Shown here: positions 33,694 to 41,166 of the stretch, in pieces | Layout of the letters: every line of letters begins with the position of its first letter | Position numbering within the stretch: the stretch's first letter is position 1 | NCBI GenBank assembly: GCA_934573935.1 | Contig: CAKTMO010000010.1 | Span: 1-61,221 of the forward strand | Reading direction: 5' to 3' | DNA: 61,221 nt | From: an uncultured Oscillospiraceae bacterium | GTDB lineage: Bacteria > Bacillota > Clostridia > Oscillospirales > Oscillospiraceae | Notes under the pieces: model-generated | Told to the model about the DNA's origin: nothing | What the model saw: the letters and a program-made list of their open reading frames with translations, nothing else | Database searches by the model: none | Made by a program: the position numbers and the translations under genes

Positions 33694-34734
33694 TTATTCA
33701 TCCATTTTTCCCCGCGCGTGCAGCACATCCTCCGCCGTCAGCGCCATCAGATCGTCGCGGGTGACGTTCTGCATCTTGGCCAGCCGGTTGTTCTGCGCCA
33801 CTAAAATATGCTCAAAAATATTCCGCACGCCTCGGGCATTGCCGAAACTGTCTCCGGCGGCGCTCTCCTCGGCGATGTAGTCCCGCACCAGCGGCTCCGC
33901 CTCGGCGGTCAGCACATAGCCCTTGCCGCAGCGCATCTTGAAAATGGCCATCATCTCGTCGGTGGTGTAATCCGGAAACAGCAAAAAGCGGTTGAACCGG
34001 CTCTCCAGCCCCGGGTTGGAGTGGATAAACTTCTCCATCAGGTCGGTATACCCCGCCACGATCACCACCAGATCGTCCCGATGGTCCTCCATGGCCTTCA
34101 GCACCGTGTCAATGGCCTCCTGCCCGAAGTCGTTCTCCGACTTTCCGTTCAGCGCGTAGGCCTCGTCGATGAACAGCACGCCGCCCATGGCCTTCTCGAT
34201 GGCCTTCTGGGTCTTGATGGCCGTCTGGCCCACATAGCCCGCCACCAGACCGCTGCGGTCCACCTCCACCAGCTGTCCTTTGCTCAGGATCCCGAGAGAG
34301 CGGTAGATCCGCGCCATCATACGTGCCATCATGGTCTTGCCGGTGCCTGGATTGCCGGTAAATACCATGTGCAGCGACATATCCGTGGTGGGCAGATCGT
34401 GCTCCCGCCGCAGCTTGTGCACCTGCACCATGTTGATGAGGCTGCGCACCTCGTCCTTCACCACGTCCAGCCCGATATAGCTGTCCAGCTCCGCCAGCAG
34501 GTCCTCCAGCTTCTCCGGCGGCGGCAGCTCCTCCTTCGCCTCCGGCTCCTTCTGTCCCGTGGACACCGCCGCCTTTTCCCCGCCGCCTGCGGGGGCGGCA
34601 GGCCTGGGCGCCGCCGGAGCCTTCGGCGCGGCAGGCGCGCCCCAGAAATCGCTGTTCATCCGCTTCATGCCGTTCTCCGTCATCGAGCGGATCACATCCA
34701 GCTGCTGCAAAATGATCTTATCCTTCTGATCCAT
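33694..34734 (-). CDS. CbbX/SpoVK-type AAA+ ATPase
   Basis: 346 residues. An N-terminal helical region and a P/A-rich linker (about 35-75) precede one AAA+ module: Walker A FTGNPGTGKTMMARMM, Walker B GGVLFIDEAYAL, sensor region VVIVAGYTDLM and an arginine-finger segment NPGLESRFNRF. This is the SpoVK/CbbX (CfxQ) subfamily; SpoVK acts in spore maturation, CbbX remodels Rubisco. With no Rubisco nearby, a sporulation or general remodelling role is likelier. It is the last gene of the rpe operon, 13 bp after the Gx gene. Confidence 0.88.
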   Translation of the reverse strand: MDQKDKIILQQLDVIRSMTENGMKRMNSDFWGAPAAPKAPAAPRPAAPAGGGEKAAVSTGQKEPEAKEELPPPEKLEDLLAELDSYIGLDVVKDEVRSLINMVQVHKLRREHDLPTTDMSLHMVFTGNPGTGKTMMARMMARIYRSLGILSKGQLVEVDRSGLVAGYVGQTAIKTQKAIEKAMGGVLFIDEAYALNGKSENDFGQEAIDTVLKAMEDHRDDLVVIVAGYTDLMEKFIHSNPGLESRFNRFLLFPDYTTDEMMAIFKMRCGKGYVLTAEAEPLVRDYIAEESAAGDSFGNARGVRNIFEHILVAQNNRLAKMQNVTRDDLMALTAEDVLHARGKMDE

Positions 34735-34747
34735 TCCATCTTCCTCC

Positions 34748-35260
34748 TTATCGGGAGAGTTTTACATGGGCCATCGCCCGAAACAGCAGCGCCGACACAA
34801 ATCCCGTCAGCGTCCCCGTCGCCAGCGACACCGCCAGCAGAAACGGCAGATACCCCAGCACCATGCCGTTGCCCAGCGTTATGACCGCCGCCGCCATCTG
34901 CCCCACATTGTGGGCCGCCGCGCCGCCGATGGACACGCCGTAAATGCTCAGTCGGCGGCACCGCTTCAGCGCGATCATGGTCAGCATGGCGGCAAGTCCC
35001 CCCAGCAGGGAAAACAGCAGCGCCGATACATTCCCTGCAAACAGACTGCCCAGACCGCACCGCGCCAGCAGGATCACCAGCGCCGGAACGGCCCCCAGCT
35101 CATACAGGGCAAACACCGTCACAATGTTGGCCAGCCCCAGCTTCACCCCCGGCAGCGGCACCACCAGCGACACGGGGAACAGATTCTCCAACGTGCTCAG
35201 CCCCAGCGCCAGCGCCGTCAGCACGGCGCACAGGGCCAGATCTTTCGTCGTCCATTTCAT
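34748..35260 (-). CDS. Gx transporter family membrane protein (EetB-like)
   Basis: 170 residues from the ATG at 35260, preceded by GGGGTGA. Five or six membrane helices are present, with LPGVKLGLANIVTVFALYELG and GAAAHNVGQMAAA as conserved family segments (heptaprenyl-diphosphate-synthase component I, Gx). Despite its name, the family is now linked to flavin-based extracellular electron transfer: EetB of Listeria is, as I recall, in it. It directly follows a NusG-II-domain gene and apbE, the order expected of such a module. Confidence 0.8.
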   Translation of the reverse strand: MKWTTKDLALCAVLTALALGLSTLENLFPVSLVVPLPGVKLGLANIVTVFALYELGAVPALVILLARCGLGSLFAGNVSALLFSLLGGLAAMLTMIALKRCRRLSIYGVSIGGAAAHNVGQMAAAVITLGNGMVLGYLPFLLAVSLATGTLTGFVSALLFRAMAHVKLSR

Positions 35261-35265
35261 CCCCG

Positions 35266-35670
35266 TCACCCCACGATCACATCGGGCCCGCCGCCTGACG
35301 CGGCGCCCTCCAGATGGATCACCACCTGGGCCGGCAGACAAACGATGGACTGTCCCGCGCGAGTGATGACGCCGGTGTGAACGCAGTCCTGGGTGGGACA
35401 GTCGCTCTCCGCCACCCGCACCCCGCCGCCGTCGGCGGCGACAGTCAGGGTATATCCTTGGTAGGAGACCTCGGTTCCGGCAAAGTCCTTCAGCCGCACC
35501 CGCTCCGTCTCCTCTCCGCCCACCGAGATCACCACCGTCATCTCGCCCCCCTGGGTCTTGGGCAGATAAAACCACAGCGCCACCGCTACCGCCAGCAGCG
35601 CCACAAGGGCCGCCACAACGGCGTCATACCGGTTGAATCTCAATTCAGGCCGTGAGGAGTTGGTAGTCAT
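35266..35670 (-). CDS. NusG domain II protein (EetA-like)
   Basis: 134 residues from the ATG at 35670 (GGAGGG 8 nt upstream), overlapping the apbE stop by 26 bp. One N-terminal membrane helix (AVVAALVALLAVAVALWFY) is followed by an extracytoplasmic NusG-II domain. Three cysteines sit in CPTQDC and SIVCLPAQVVIHLEG, matching the family's C-x4-C and CLP elements. Family members, including EetA by memory, are found beside ApbE-type flavin transferases. It probably supports electron transfer or flavinylation at the outer face. Confidence 0.8.
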   Translation of the reverse strand: MTTNSSRPELRFNRYDAVVAALVALLAVAVALWFYLPKTQGGEMTVVISVGGEETERVRLKDFAGTEVSYQGYTLTVAADGGGVRVAESDCPTQDCVHTGVITRAGQSIVCLPAQVVIHLEGAASGGGPDVIVG

Positions 35671-36673
35671 AGCCGCTGCCCTCCGTCTTCTCAAAGCAGT
35701 CCTGCAAGCCGGGCGTATACAGCACCCGTCCGTCCTCCGTCACCAGCACCATGTCAAAGTCCGCCTGCTGCCGCCAGAAGTCCACCGCCTCCGTCTCGCC
35801 CATCACGTACAGCGCGGTGGAATAGGCGTCGGCCATGGTGCCGCTGCCGCCATTTTCGCGGCAGGTGATGATGGACACGCTCAAAAGCCCCTTCTCCGCC
35901 GGATAGCCGGTGGCAGGGTCGATGATATGCGGATACACCGTGCCGTCCGGCCCGGTGAAATAGCGCTGATAGCCGCCGGAGGTCACCACAAAGGCGTCCG
36001 ACAGATGCAGCATGCAGGCGAATCTCTCCGTATCCGCGGGATCCTGGATCGCCACGTTCCAGAGCTTCCCCTCCGCCGTGACGCCGTGGACATACACATT
36101 GCCGCCCAGACTCACAAACCCGCCGGAGATGCCGCTGCCCTCAAACAGCGCCGCCACCTTGTCGGAGGCGTAGCCCTTGCCGATGCCCCCCAGATCAATG
36201 GCGCACCCCACGTCCAGCGCGGCGGTATCGCCCTCCAGCCGGACGTGGCCGCTGCCCACCAGCGGCAGCACCGCGTCGATCTCCTCCTGCTCCGGCACAC
36301 GGGGGCTGTCCGTGGTGATGCCCCACAGGGACACCACCGGCGCAATGGTCACGTCAAACGCGCCGCCGGTGGCTTCGCTGTACCCCAGCGCCGCCCTCAG
36401 CAGCGCCGCCGTGTCGGCGTCCAGCGCCGCGCTGCCCTCCGCGTTCAGCCGCGCCACATCGCTGGTGTCGATGGTGCGGCTCAGCTTCCGCTCCAGTTCG
36501 TTGATCTCGCCGGAGGCGCTTTGCAGCACCTCCGCCGCCCCGTCGCCGATGGCCACCAGCGACATATAGGTGTCCATGGCAAAAATATCCAGCGTCTCCG
36601 TCCTGGCCCCCCCGCAGGCGGTAAGACACAGCACCGCCGCCAGTGCCAGCGCCAGACACGTCAATCTCCTCAT
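35645..36673 (-). CDS. apbE: FAD:protein FMN transferase
   Basis: 342 residues. A lipoprotein: signal peptide with lipobox LTACGG (Cys about 20). ApbE attaches FMN to Thr or Ser of target proteins outside the membrane, using FAD and Mg or Ca. Conserved parts seen: FAMDTYMSL, DVTIAPVVSLWGI, DLGGIGKGYASDKV, GGFVSLGGNVYVHG, HIIDPATGYPAE and the acidic metal site in TMADAYSTALYVMG. It has a 4-bp overlap with recR and a 26-bp overlap with the next gene. No FMN-acceptor protein is visible in the window. Confidence 0.95.
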   Translation of the reverse strand: MRRLTCLALALAAVLCLTACGGARTETLDIFAMDTYMSLVAIGDGAAEVLQSASGEINELERKLSRTIDTSDVARLNAEGSAALDADTAALLRAALGYSEATGGAFDVTIAPVVSLWGITTDSPRVPEQEEIDAVLPLVGSGHVRLEGDTAALDVGCAIDLGGIGKGYASDKVAALFEGSGISGGFVSLGGNVYVHGVTAEGKLWNVAIQDPADTERFACMLHLSDAFVVTSGGYQRYFTGPDGTVYPHIIDPATGYPAEKGLLSVSIITCRENGGSGTMADAYSTALYVMGETEAVDFWRQQADFDMVLVTEDGRVLYTPGLQDCFEKTEGSGYDYQLLTA

Positions 36674-37269
36674 AGCTCCCGCCGTCCTTCCAGCGCCCGC
36701 ATCAGCGTGGCGTCGTCGGCAAATTCCAGATGTCCGCCCACAGGGATGCCGTAGGCCAGCCGCGTCACCTTCACCCCGAAGGGCTTCAGCAGCCGCGCGA
36801 TATACAGCGCCGTGGCCTCCCCCTCCGTGTCGGGGTTCGTGGCCATAATGACCTCGCTGACGCCGCCCTGGGCCACCCGATCCAGCAGCGCCTTGATCTG
36901 CAGATCGTCCGGCCCCACGTGGTTCATGGGGGACAGCACGCCGTGCAGCACATGGTAATGCCCGTTGAACTCGCGGCTGCGCTCAATGGCCAGCACGTCC
37001 CGCGGATCGGCCACCACGCAGATCACCGTCTCATCCCGCCGCGGGTCGGCGCACACGCTGCACAGTCCCCCCGCCGTCAGATTGCGGCACACGGGACACA
37101 GCGTCACCCCCCGCTTGGCCTCCACAATGGCGTCGGCAAAGGCCTCCGCCTCCTCCATGGGCAGGTTCAGCACATGAAACGCCAGCCGCTGGGCGGATTT
37201 TCCGCCGATCCCCGGCAGACGGGCAAACTGCTCCACCAGTTTTTCAAGGGGCGCGGGAAAGTATTCCAT
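36670..37269 (-). CDS. recR: Recombination mediator RecR
   Basis: 199 residues from the ATG at 37269 with AGAGG upstream. The N-terminal helix-hairpin-helix (FARLPGIGGKSAQRLAFH) is followed by a C4 zinc finger (CPVCRNL...CSVCADP) and a Toprim domain with VLHGVLSPMNHVGPDDL and MATNPDTEGEATALYI. It assists RecA loading at gaps with RecO/RecF. Adjacency to rpe rather than dnaX/ybaB is unusual but not unheard of in clostridia. Confidence 0.97.
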   Translation of the reverse strand: MEYFPAPLEKLVEQFARLPGIGGKSAQRLAFHVLNLPMEEAEAFADAIVEAKRGVTLCPVCRNLTAGGLCSVCADPRRDETVICVVADPRDVLAIERSREFNGHYHVLHGVLSPMNHVGPDDLQIKALLDRVAQGGVSEVIMATNPDTEGEATALYIARLLKPFGVKVTRLAYGIPVGGHLEFADDATLMRALEGRREL

Positions 37270-37274
37270 AGAAC

Positions 37275-37919
37275 TCAACCTCTCAGCTCTTTGATGCGTG
37301 CGGGAATGTCCGCCGCCTTGTACACGGCGCTGCCCGCCACCAATACGTTGGCGCCGGCGTGGATGCACAGGCGGCAGGTGTCGGCGTCCACGCCGCCGTC
37401 CACCTCCAGCTCGCACGCGGGATTCATGGCGTCGATGTACCCGCGGATAGCCTGCACCTTGGGCATCATGTCCGCCATGAACTTCTGTCCGCCGAACCCC
37501 GGCTCCACCGTCATCACCAGAATGATGTCGCACTCGCCGATAAACGGCAGCACGGCGCTGGCGGGGGTCTTGGGCTTCACCACCACACCGGCCTTTTTCC
37601 CTTTGGCGTGGATGCGCCGCAGCGCCTCATGGATGTTCTCCTCCGTGTCCGCCTCCACATGGCAGGTCACGATGTCGCCGCCCGCGTCGCAGAACTGCTC
37701 CACATACCGCACAGGCCGCTCGATCATCAGATGTACGTCCAGCGGCAGCGCCGTGGTGGGCCGGATGGACTTCACCACCGGAATACCGATGGAGATATTG
37801 GGCACGAACAGCCCGTCCATCACATCCACATGGACGTAATCCGCCGTGGCGATGCGTTCAATGTCCCGCTGCAAATTGGCAAAATCCGCCGACAGGATAG
37901 AGGGTGCGATCTTGATCAT
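37275..37919 (-). CDS. rpe: Ribulose-phosphate 3-epimerase
   Basis: 214 residues from the ATG at 37919 (AAGGAG 8 nt upstream). It interconverts ribulose-5-phosphate and xylulose-5-phosphate. Signatures: APSILSADFANL, YVHVDVMDGLFVPN, LDVHLMIE, MTVEPGFGGQKF and the phosphate site EVDGGVD. It is first in the operon and has an unusually long, GC-rich leader of about 170 nt. Longer readings from upstream (to 38060) lack a ribosome site. Confidence 0.96.
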   Translation of the reverse strand: MIKIAPSILSADFANLQRDIERIATADYVHVDVMDGLFVPNISIGIPVVKSIRPTTALPLDVHLMIERPVRYVEQFCDAGGDIVTCHVEADTEENIHEALRRIHAKGKKAGVVVKPKTPASAVLPFIGECDIILVMTVEPGFGGQKFMADMMPKVQAIRGYIDAMNPACELEVDGGVDADTCRLCIHAGANVLVAGSAVYKAADIPARIKELRG

Positions 37920-38092
37920 GATAACGCTCCTTCCGCCGCACCGCTGCTGCGGCCGCGGCATATGATACAGTAAGCGGCGGGCGCCGCGCGCTCCGGCGCG
38001 GTGTGTGCCTTCGTCCGGCGCGGCCCCGTTCCGCTTTTCAGATAGGGGGCCGGTGGGCAAGACCCGCCGGTCCCCATTGTGTGAACTTATTT

Positions 38093-38121
38093 ATTATACC
38101 AATCCCCCCGCCGGATTGCAA
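38093..38121 (-). promoter_or_regulatory. Promoter of the rpe-recR-apbE operon
   Basis: Minus-strand TTGCAA (38116-38121), 17 bp, TATAAT (38093-38098). The leader downstream (37920-38086) can fold into several GC-rich hairpins, one near 38040-38076 (GGACCGGCGGG with CCACCGGCCCC). Confidence 0.75.
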
Positions 38122-38193
38122 TAAAAGAAAGCCCCGCCCGCCGCCTCATCTTCGCAAAGATTTGTCCAATTTGTTAATTTTTTTGCCCTCCCC

Positions 38194-38222
38194 TTTACCT
38201 CACGGGGATTTTCAGGTAAAAT
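38194..38222 (+). promoter_or_regulatory. Promoter of the membrane zinc-ribbon gene
   Basis: TTTACC (38194-38199), 17 bp, TAAAAT (38217-38222). GTCCAAT (38164-38170) and its complement ATTGGAC (38234-38240) flank the promoter symmetrically and could be regulator half-sites. Confidence 0.6.
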
Positions 38223-38266
38223 GGTTCGTCGTGATTGGACACTCTAAAGGAAATCGAGGCGGAGTT

Positions 38267-38695
38267 ATGACTTTCTTTCAGCGTCTGCGCAACGCGCTGA
38301 GCCGGTTCATGTACGGACGCAACGGCGCCGATCAACTGGGCATGTGCATCATCTGGGCGGCCATCGTCCTGGACATCGTCAGCCTGCTGACCAAAAAAGC
38401 GGGCGTCCTGTCCGGCATCCTGGGCTTTGTCACCACGGTGATGGTGCTGTGGGCCCTGTTCCGCGTGTTCTCCCGTAATTTAGAGAAGCGCCGCGCCGAA
38501 AACGCCGCCTTTCTGCAAAAGGTCTGGTGGCCCGTCAAGCGCCGGTTCGACAGCGGCCGCCGGCAGCGGATGGACAAGGACCATAAATACTTCACCTGTC
38601 CCCACTGCAAAACCGTCTGCCGCGTCCCCGTGGGCAAGGGCAAGATCGTCATCACCTGCCCCAAATGCGGCTGCCAGATCCACGGCAAAAGCTGA
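38267..38695 (+). CDS. Membrane protein with C-terminal zinc ribbon
   Basis: 142 residues from the ATG at 38267 (GGCGGAG upstream). A short amphipathic N-terminus (FFQRLRNALSRFMYGRNGAD), two membrane helices (about 22-66), a basic stretch and a C4 zinc ribbon with CPHCKTVCRVP and CPKCGCQIHG. The ribbon faces the cytoplasm by the positive-inside rule. Such proteins are common and uncharacterised in Oscillospiraceae; nucleic-acid or protein binding is a guess. Confidence 0.8.
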   Translation: MTFFQRLRNALSRFMYGRNGADQLGMCIIWAAIVLDIVSLLTKKAGVLSGILGFVTTVMVLWALFRVFSRNLEKRRAENAAFLQKVWWPVKRRFDSGRRQRMDKDHKYFTCPHCKTVCRVPVGKGKIVITCPKCGCQIHGKS

Positions 38696-38706
38696 CCTAT
38701 GTGTTC

Positions 38707-38740
38707 AAACAGCCTCTGGCATTGCCGGAGGCTGTTTTTT
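38707..38740. terminator. Bidirectional terminator between the zinc-ribbon gene and the LysR gene
   Basis: CAGCCTCTGGC and GCCGGAGGCTG pair (one wobble) with flanking A and T runs. Confidence 0.8.
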
Positions 38741-38745
38741 CTGTT

Positions 38746-39636
38746 CTATTTCTCCAGCGCCCCATACCGCAGTACCCAGCTGCGCACATGCTCGATAAAC
38801 CGCTGGGTGGACAGGGACATGGCCTTCCTGTCCTTCACGCAGATGCCGATGTTGCGGTAAAACGGCTGCGGCAGCTGGCAGGCCACCAGCGGATACACGC
38901 ACCGCTGCAGCATCAGCTCCTCCATGATACTGATGCCCAGCCCGTTGGACACCATGGCCAGGATCGTCTGATCCTGCTGCACGGTATACTGAATGTTGGG
39001 CTGGATGTGCAGCGTGTCAAAGATCGCCTGTATCTCGTAGTCGTCCCCCTCATCCAGCAAGATCACCGGATACTGCTCCAGCGCCTCCGGTGGGAAGGGC
39101 TCCCGCCCCGCCAGCGGATGGTCGCAGGGCACGATCACCTTCCACTGATCCCGCTGCAGCAGCCAGCAGTCCAGATTCTCCCCCGCCGGCAGACTGATAA
39201 ACCCGCAGTCCGCCTGTCCGTGCAGCACCCAATCCTCGATCTCGTTGTTGAAGTTGGACGGCAGCAGCTCAAACTCGATCCTGGGATAGATCTCCTGAAA
39301 GCTCTTCAAAATATACGGCATCCACTTTTCCGACACGCTGGTAAACGTAGCCACCCGCACAAGGCCGGTATCCAGCCCCCGCAGGTCGGCGGCCTTCTGC
39401 TCCAGCTGGTGCTGCAGGGCGCACATCTTCTGAAAATAGGGCAGCAGCGCCCGCCCGTCCGCCGTCAGCGATACGCCGCCGTGGCTGCGCACCACCAGCC
39501 TCGTCCCAAGCTCCGCCTCCAGCGAGCTGACGGCGTGGCTGACGCCGGACTGGGTAAAACTCAGCTCCTGGGCAGCTCTGGTAAAGCTGCCGCACTCCGC
39601 AGCCTTCAGCAATATCTCATATTTGGTCAGACTCAT
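38746..39636 (-). CDS. LysR-family transcriptional regulator
   Basis: 296 residues. N-terminal HTH (GSFTRAAQELSFTQSGVSHAVSSLEAELG, about 16-44) and a two-lobe effector domain. RBS is AAGGAGG. The 160-bp gap to the divergent 25-residue ORF contains two palindromes, one with the T-N11-A core typical of LysR sites, so both autoregulation and control of the small gene are likely. The EamA transporter gene is the next real gene in the divergent direction, and its substrate could be the co-inducer. This is inference. Confidence 0.9.
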   Translation of the reverse strand: MSLTKYEILLKAAECGSFTRAAQELSFTQSGVSHAVSSLEAELGTRLVVRSHGGVSLTADGRALLPYFQKMCALQHQLEQKAADLRGLDTGLVRVATFTSVSEKWMPYILKSFQEIYPRIEFELLPSNFNNEIEDWVLHGQADCGFISLPAGENLDCWLLQRDQWKVIVPCDHPLAGREPFPPEALEQYPVILLDEGDDYEIQAIFDTLHIQPNIQYTVQQDQTILAMVSNGLGISIMEELMLQRCVYPLVACQLPQPFYRNIGICVKDRKAMSLSTQRFIEHVRSWVLRYGALEK

Positions 39637-39678
39637 ACGCGCCCCTCCTTGTCTCTCTCCCCCTGATTCTACCAGAAA

Positions 39679-39695
39679 TTTGAACAGGGTTCAAA
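39679..39695. promoter_or_regulatory. LysR-type palindrome (T-N11-A)
   Basis: TTTGAAC-AGG-GTTCAAA is a perfect 7-bp-arm inverted repeat with the TGAAC...GTTCA core of LysR recognition sites. It lies about 45 nt upstream of the regulator start. Confidence 0.65.
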
Positions 39696-39699
39696 CATT

Positions 39700-39720
39700 T
39701 TTTCATGAGAATGATGAAAA
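39700..39720. promoter_or_regulatory. Second palindrome in the LysR intergenic region
   Basis: TTTTCAT-N7-ATGAAAA is a perfect 7-bp inverted repeat, centred 23 bp from the first palindrome. That spacing fits paired regulatory and activation half-sites bound by a LysR tetramer. Confidence 0.5.
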
Positions 39721-39796
39721 TGGTGCGTTTTACAAATGGACTTCTTTGTGTTAATCTATAATCAACCCGGGAAAACAAATGAAAGGAGCGGCGGTT

Positions 39797-39874
39797 ATGG
39801 GTCTGAATATCCTGTTGGCTGGTCTGGCAGTTCTGCTGGTCGTCGTGGGCGTTGTCAGTCGTGTGGCCAAGTGA
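39797..39874 (+). CDS. 25-residue hydrophobic membrane peptide
   Basis: ATG at 39797, GAAAGGAG placed 8 nt upstream, TGA at 39872-39874. The peptide has one hydrophobic span from LNILL to VVGVV and ends SRVAK, giving a positive C-terminus. A TTTACA/TAATCT or TATAAT promoter candidate precedes it, and a hairpin (39934-39972) follows. It is divergent from the LysR gene across shared palindromes. The size and charge resemble single-span regulatory microproteins or type I toxins; no antisense RNA is visible. Coding status rests on the ribosome site and context. Confidence 0.6.
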   Translation: MGLNILLAGLAVLLVVVGVVSRVAK

Positions 39875-39933
39875 CGTATCTGCAGCGAAGTGCGTCTGCG
39901 CAAAATCATGTCTTCCCATCAGTGATTTATGGT

Positions 39934-39972
39934 AAAAAGCAGAAGTCGGATCGCCCGTCCGGCTTCTCTTTT
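39934..39972 (+). terminator. Terminator after the 25-residue ORF
   Basis: AGAAGTCGGA (39941-39950) pairs with TCCGGCTTCT (39958-39967, one wobble), with an A-rich left flank and CTTTT on the right. It isolates the small ORF from the EamA gene. Confidence 0.65.
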
Positions 39973-39977
39973 GCGTC

Positions 39978-40006
39978 TTGCGAACCCCCCTGCCATGTGA
40001 TAAGAT
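39978..40006 (+). promoter_or_regulatory. Promoter of the EamA transporter gene
   Basis: TTGCGA (39978-39983), 17 bp, TAAGAT (40001-40006), about 31 nt before the start. Confidence 0.6.
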
Positions 40007-40036
40007 GTGTCGTACCCTGAAAGAGAGATGAACTGT

Positions 40037-40966
40037 ATGAGCCAAAAAAAGATCCATACCCTGTCGCTGTTATTCGCCCTGCTGGCCAGCGCCATTTTCG
40101 GCATGAGCTTCATGTTTTCCAAGCTGGCGCTGGCGGTGGCTAAGCCCACCGTGCTGCTGGCCTTCCGGTTTCTGATCGCCTTTGCCGCCATGTCGCTGGT
40201 GATCCTGATCAATGCCGTCGTGGGCAGGGTGCGCGCCCGCCCCCTCTTCGCCTTTTCCTTGAAGGGCAAGCCCGTCGGCTCCCTGGTGCTGCTGGGCCTC
40301 ATCCAGCCGGTGCTCTACTTCTTCTGCGAGAATTACGGCATCCTCTATACTTCCTCCGCCGTGGCCGGCACCATCATCGCCGTGGTGCCCATCGCCTGCA
40401 TCCTCATGGACGTGCTGGTGCTCCATGAAAAGGTCACCCGCCGCCAGGTGCTCTGCGCGGTGCTGTGCATCGGCGGCGTGGCGCTGATCTATATGGGCGG
40501 CGAGACCCGCATCTCCCTGCTGGGCCTTGTGCTGCTGCTGATGACCGTCGCCTGCGACGCGGCCTACTACACCCTCAGCCACAAGGCCGCCGCCAAATTC
40601 ACCGCTTTTGAGGTCACCTACGTCATGTTCACCGTGGGCATGCTGTTCTTCGTCCCCGCCGCCCTCATTCAAGGCGCGGGCCATATGGCCGAGACCTTCC
40701 TGCCCGCCCTGCAAAGCCCCGGCTTCTGGGGCGCGGTGGTCTATCTGGGCCTGGTGTCCTCCGTGGTGGCCTACTTCCTGCTGAACTTCGCCAACGCCCA
40801 CCTGACGGTGTCAGAGGCGTCCCTGTTCAGCAACGTCACCACCGTGGTCAGCGTCCTGGCCGGCGTGGTGCTGCTGAAAGAGCCCTTCGGCCTCTGGCAG
40901 ATGCTGGGCGTGGCCGTGATCCTACTCTGCGTCTACGCCGCCAACGCCACCCCCAAAAAAGCATGA
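40037..40966 (+). CDS. DMT-superfamily EamA transporter
   Basis: 309 residues from the ATG at 40037; AAGAGAG is the best placed ribosome site, though weak. Ten membrane helices in two EamA repeats are predicted, with the family feature GLIQPVLYFFCENYGILYTSSA and, in the second half, LGLVSSVVAYFLLNFANAHLTVSEASLFSN. It probably exports a metabolite or amino acid. It stands alone between a terminator and a converging operon. Confidence 0.88.
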   Translation: MSQKKIHTLSLLFALLASAIFGMSFMFSKLALAVAKPTVLLAFRFLIAFAAMSLVILINAVVGRVRARPLFAFSLKGKPVGSLVLLGLIQPVLYFFCENYGILYTSSAVAGTIIAVVPIACILMDVLVLHEKVTRRQVLCAVLCIGGVALIYMGGETRISLLGLVLLLMTVACDAAYYTLSHKAAAKFTAFEVTYVMFTVGMLFFVPAALIQGAGHMAETFLPALQSPGFWGAVVYLGLVSSVVAYFLLNFANAHLTVSEASLFSNVTTVVSVLAGVVLLKEPFGLWQMLGVAVILLCVYAANATPKKA

Positions 40967-40993
40967 AAAACCGGCCCTTCGGCCGGTTTTTTT
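40966..40993. terminator. Bidirectional terminator between the EamA gene and the RHH gene
   Basis: AAAAACCGGCC-CTTC-GGCCGGTTTTT serves both converging transcripts. It overlaps the stop of the minus-strand RHH gene by one base. Confidence 0.8.
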
Positions 40994-41166
40994 CACGCTT
41001 CCTCCGCCAAATTCTCCAGCGCGACACGCACCGCCTCCACCACAAACGCGGAAAAGGTGCAGTCCGTCCCGCGAATGGCCTCCTCCACCGACTGGATCAC
41101 GTCGTTGGGAAACCGGATGGATTTATTGGTAGACTCCGGCGGCTTGGGAATTCTGAACTTCGCCAT
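40993..41166 (-). CDS. 57-residue ribbon-helix-helix-like protein
   Basis: Short ORF whose ATG (41164-41166) shares its A with the TGA of the D-aminoacylase gene (TGATG), so it is translationally coupled; GAGGTGTG supplies the ribosome site. The sequence has a beta-strand NKSIRFPNDVIQSVEEAI followed by two helices (TFSAFVVEAVRVALENLAEE), the Arc/CopG ribbon-helix-helix pattern. Probably a small DNA-binding regulator of its own operon. I cannot tell an antitoxin from a repressor; no toxin gene is adjacent. Confidence 0.75.
   Translation of the reverse strand: MAKFRIPKPPESTNKSIRFPNDVIQSVEEAIRGTDCTFSAFVVEAVRVALENLAEEA

Noticed and set aside
37920..38060. A longer rpe start reaching 38060
   Set aside because: There is no ribosome site and no family counterpart, and the ATG at 37919 has AAGGAG at the right distance.
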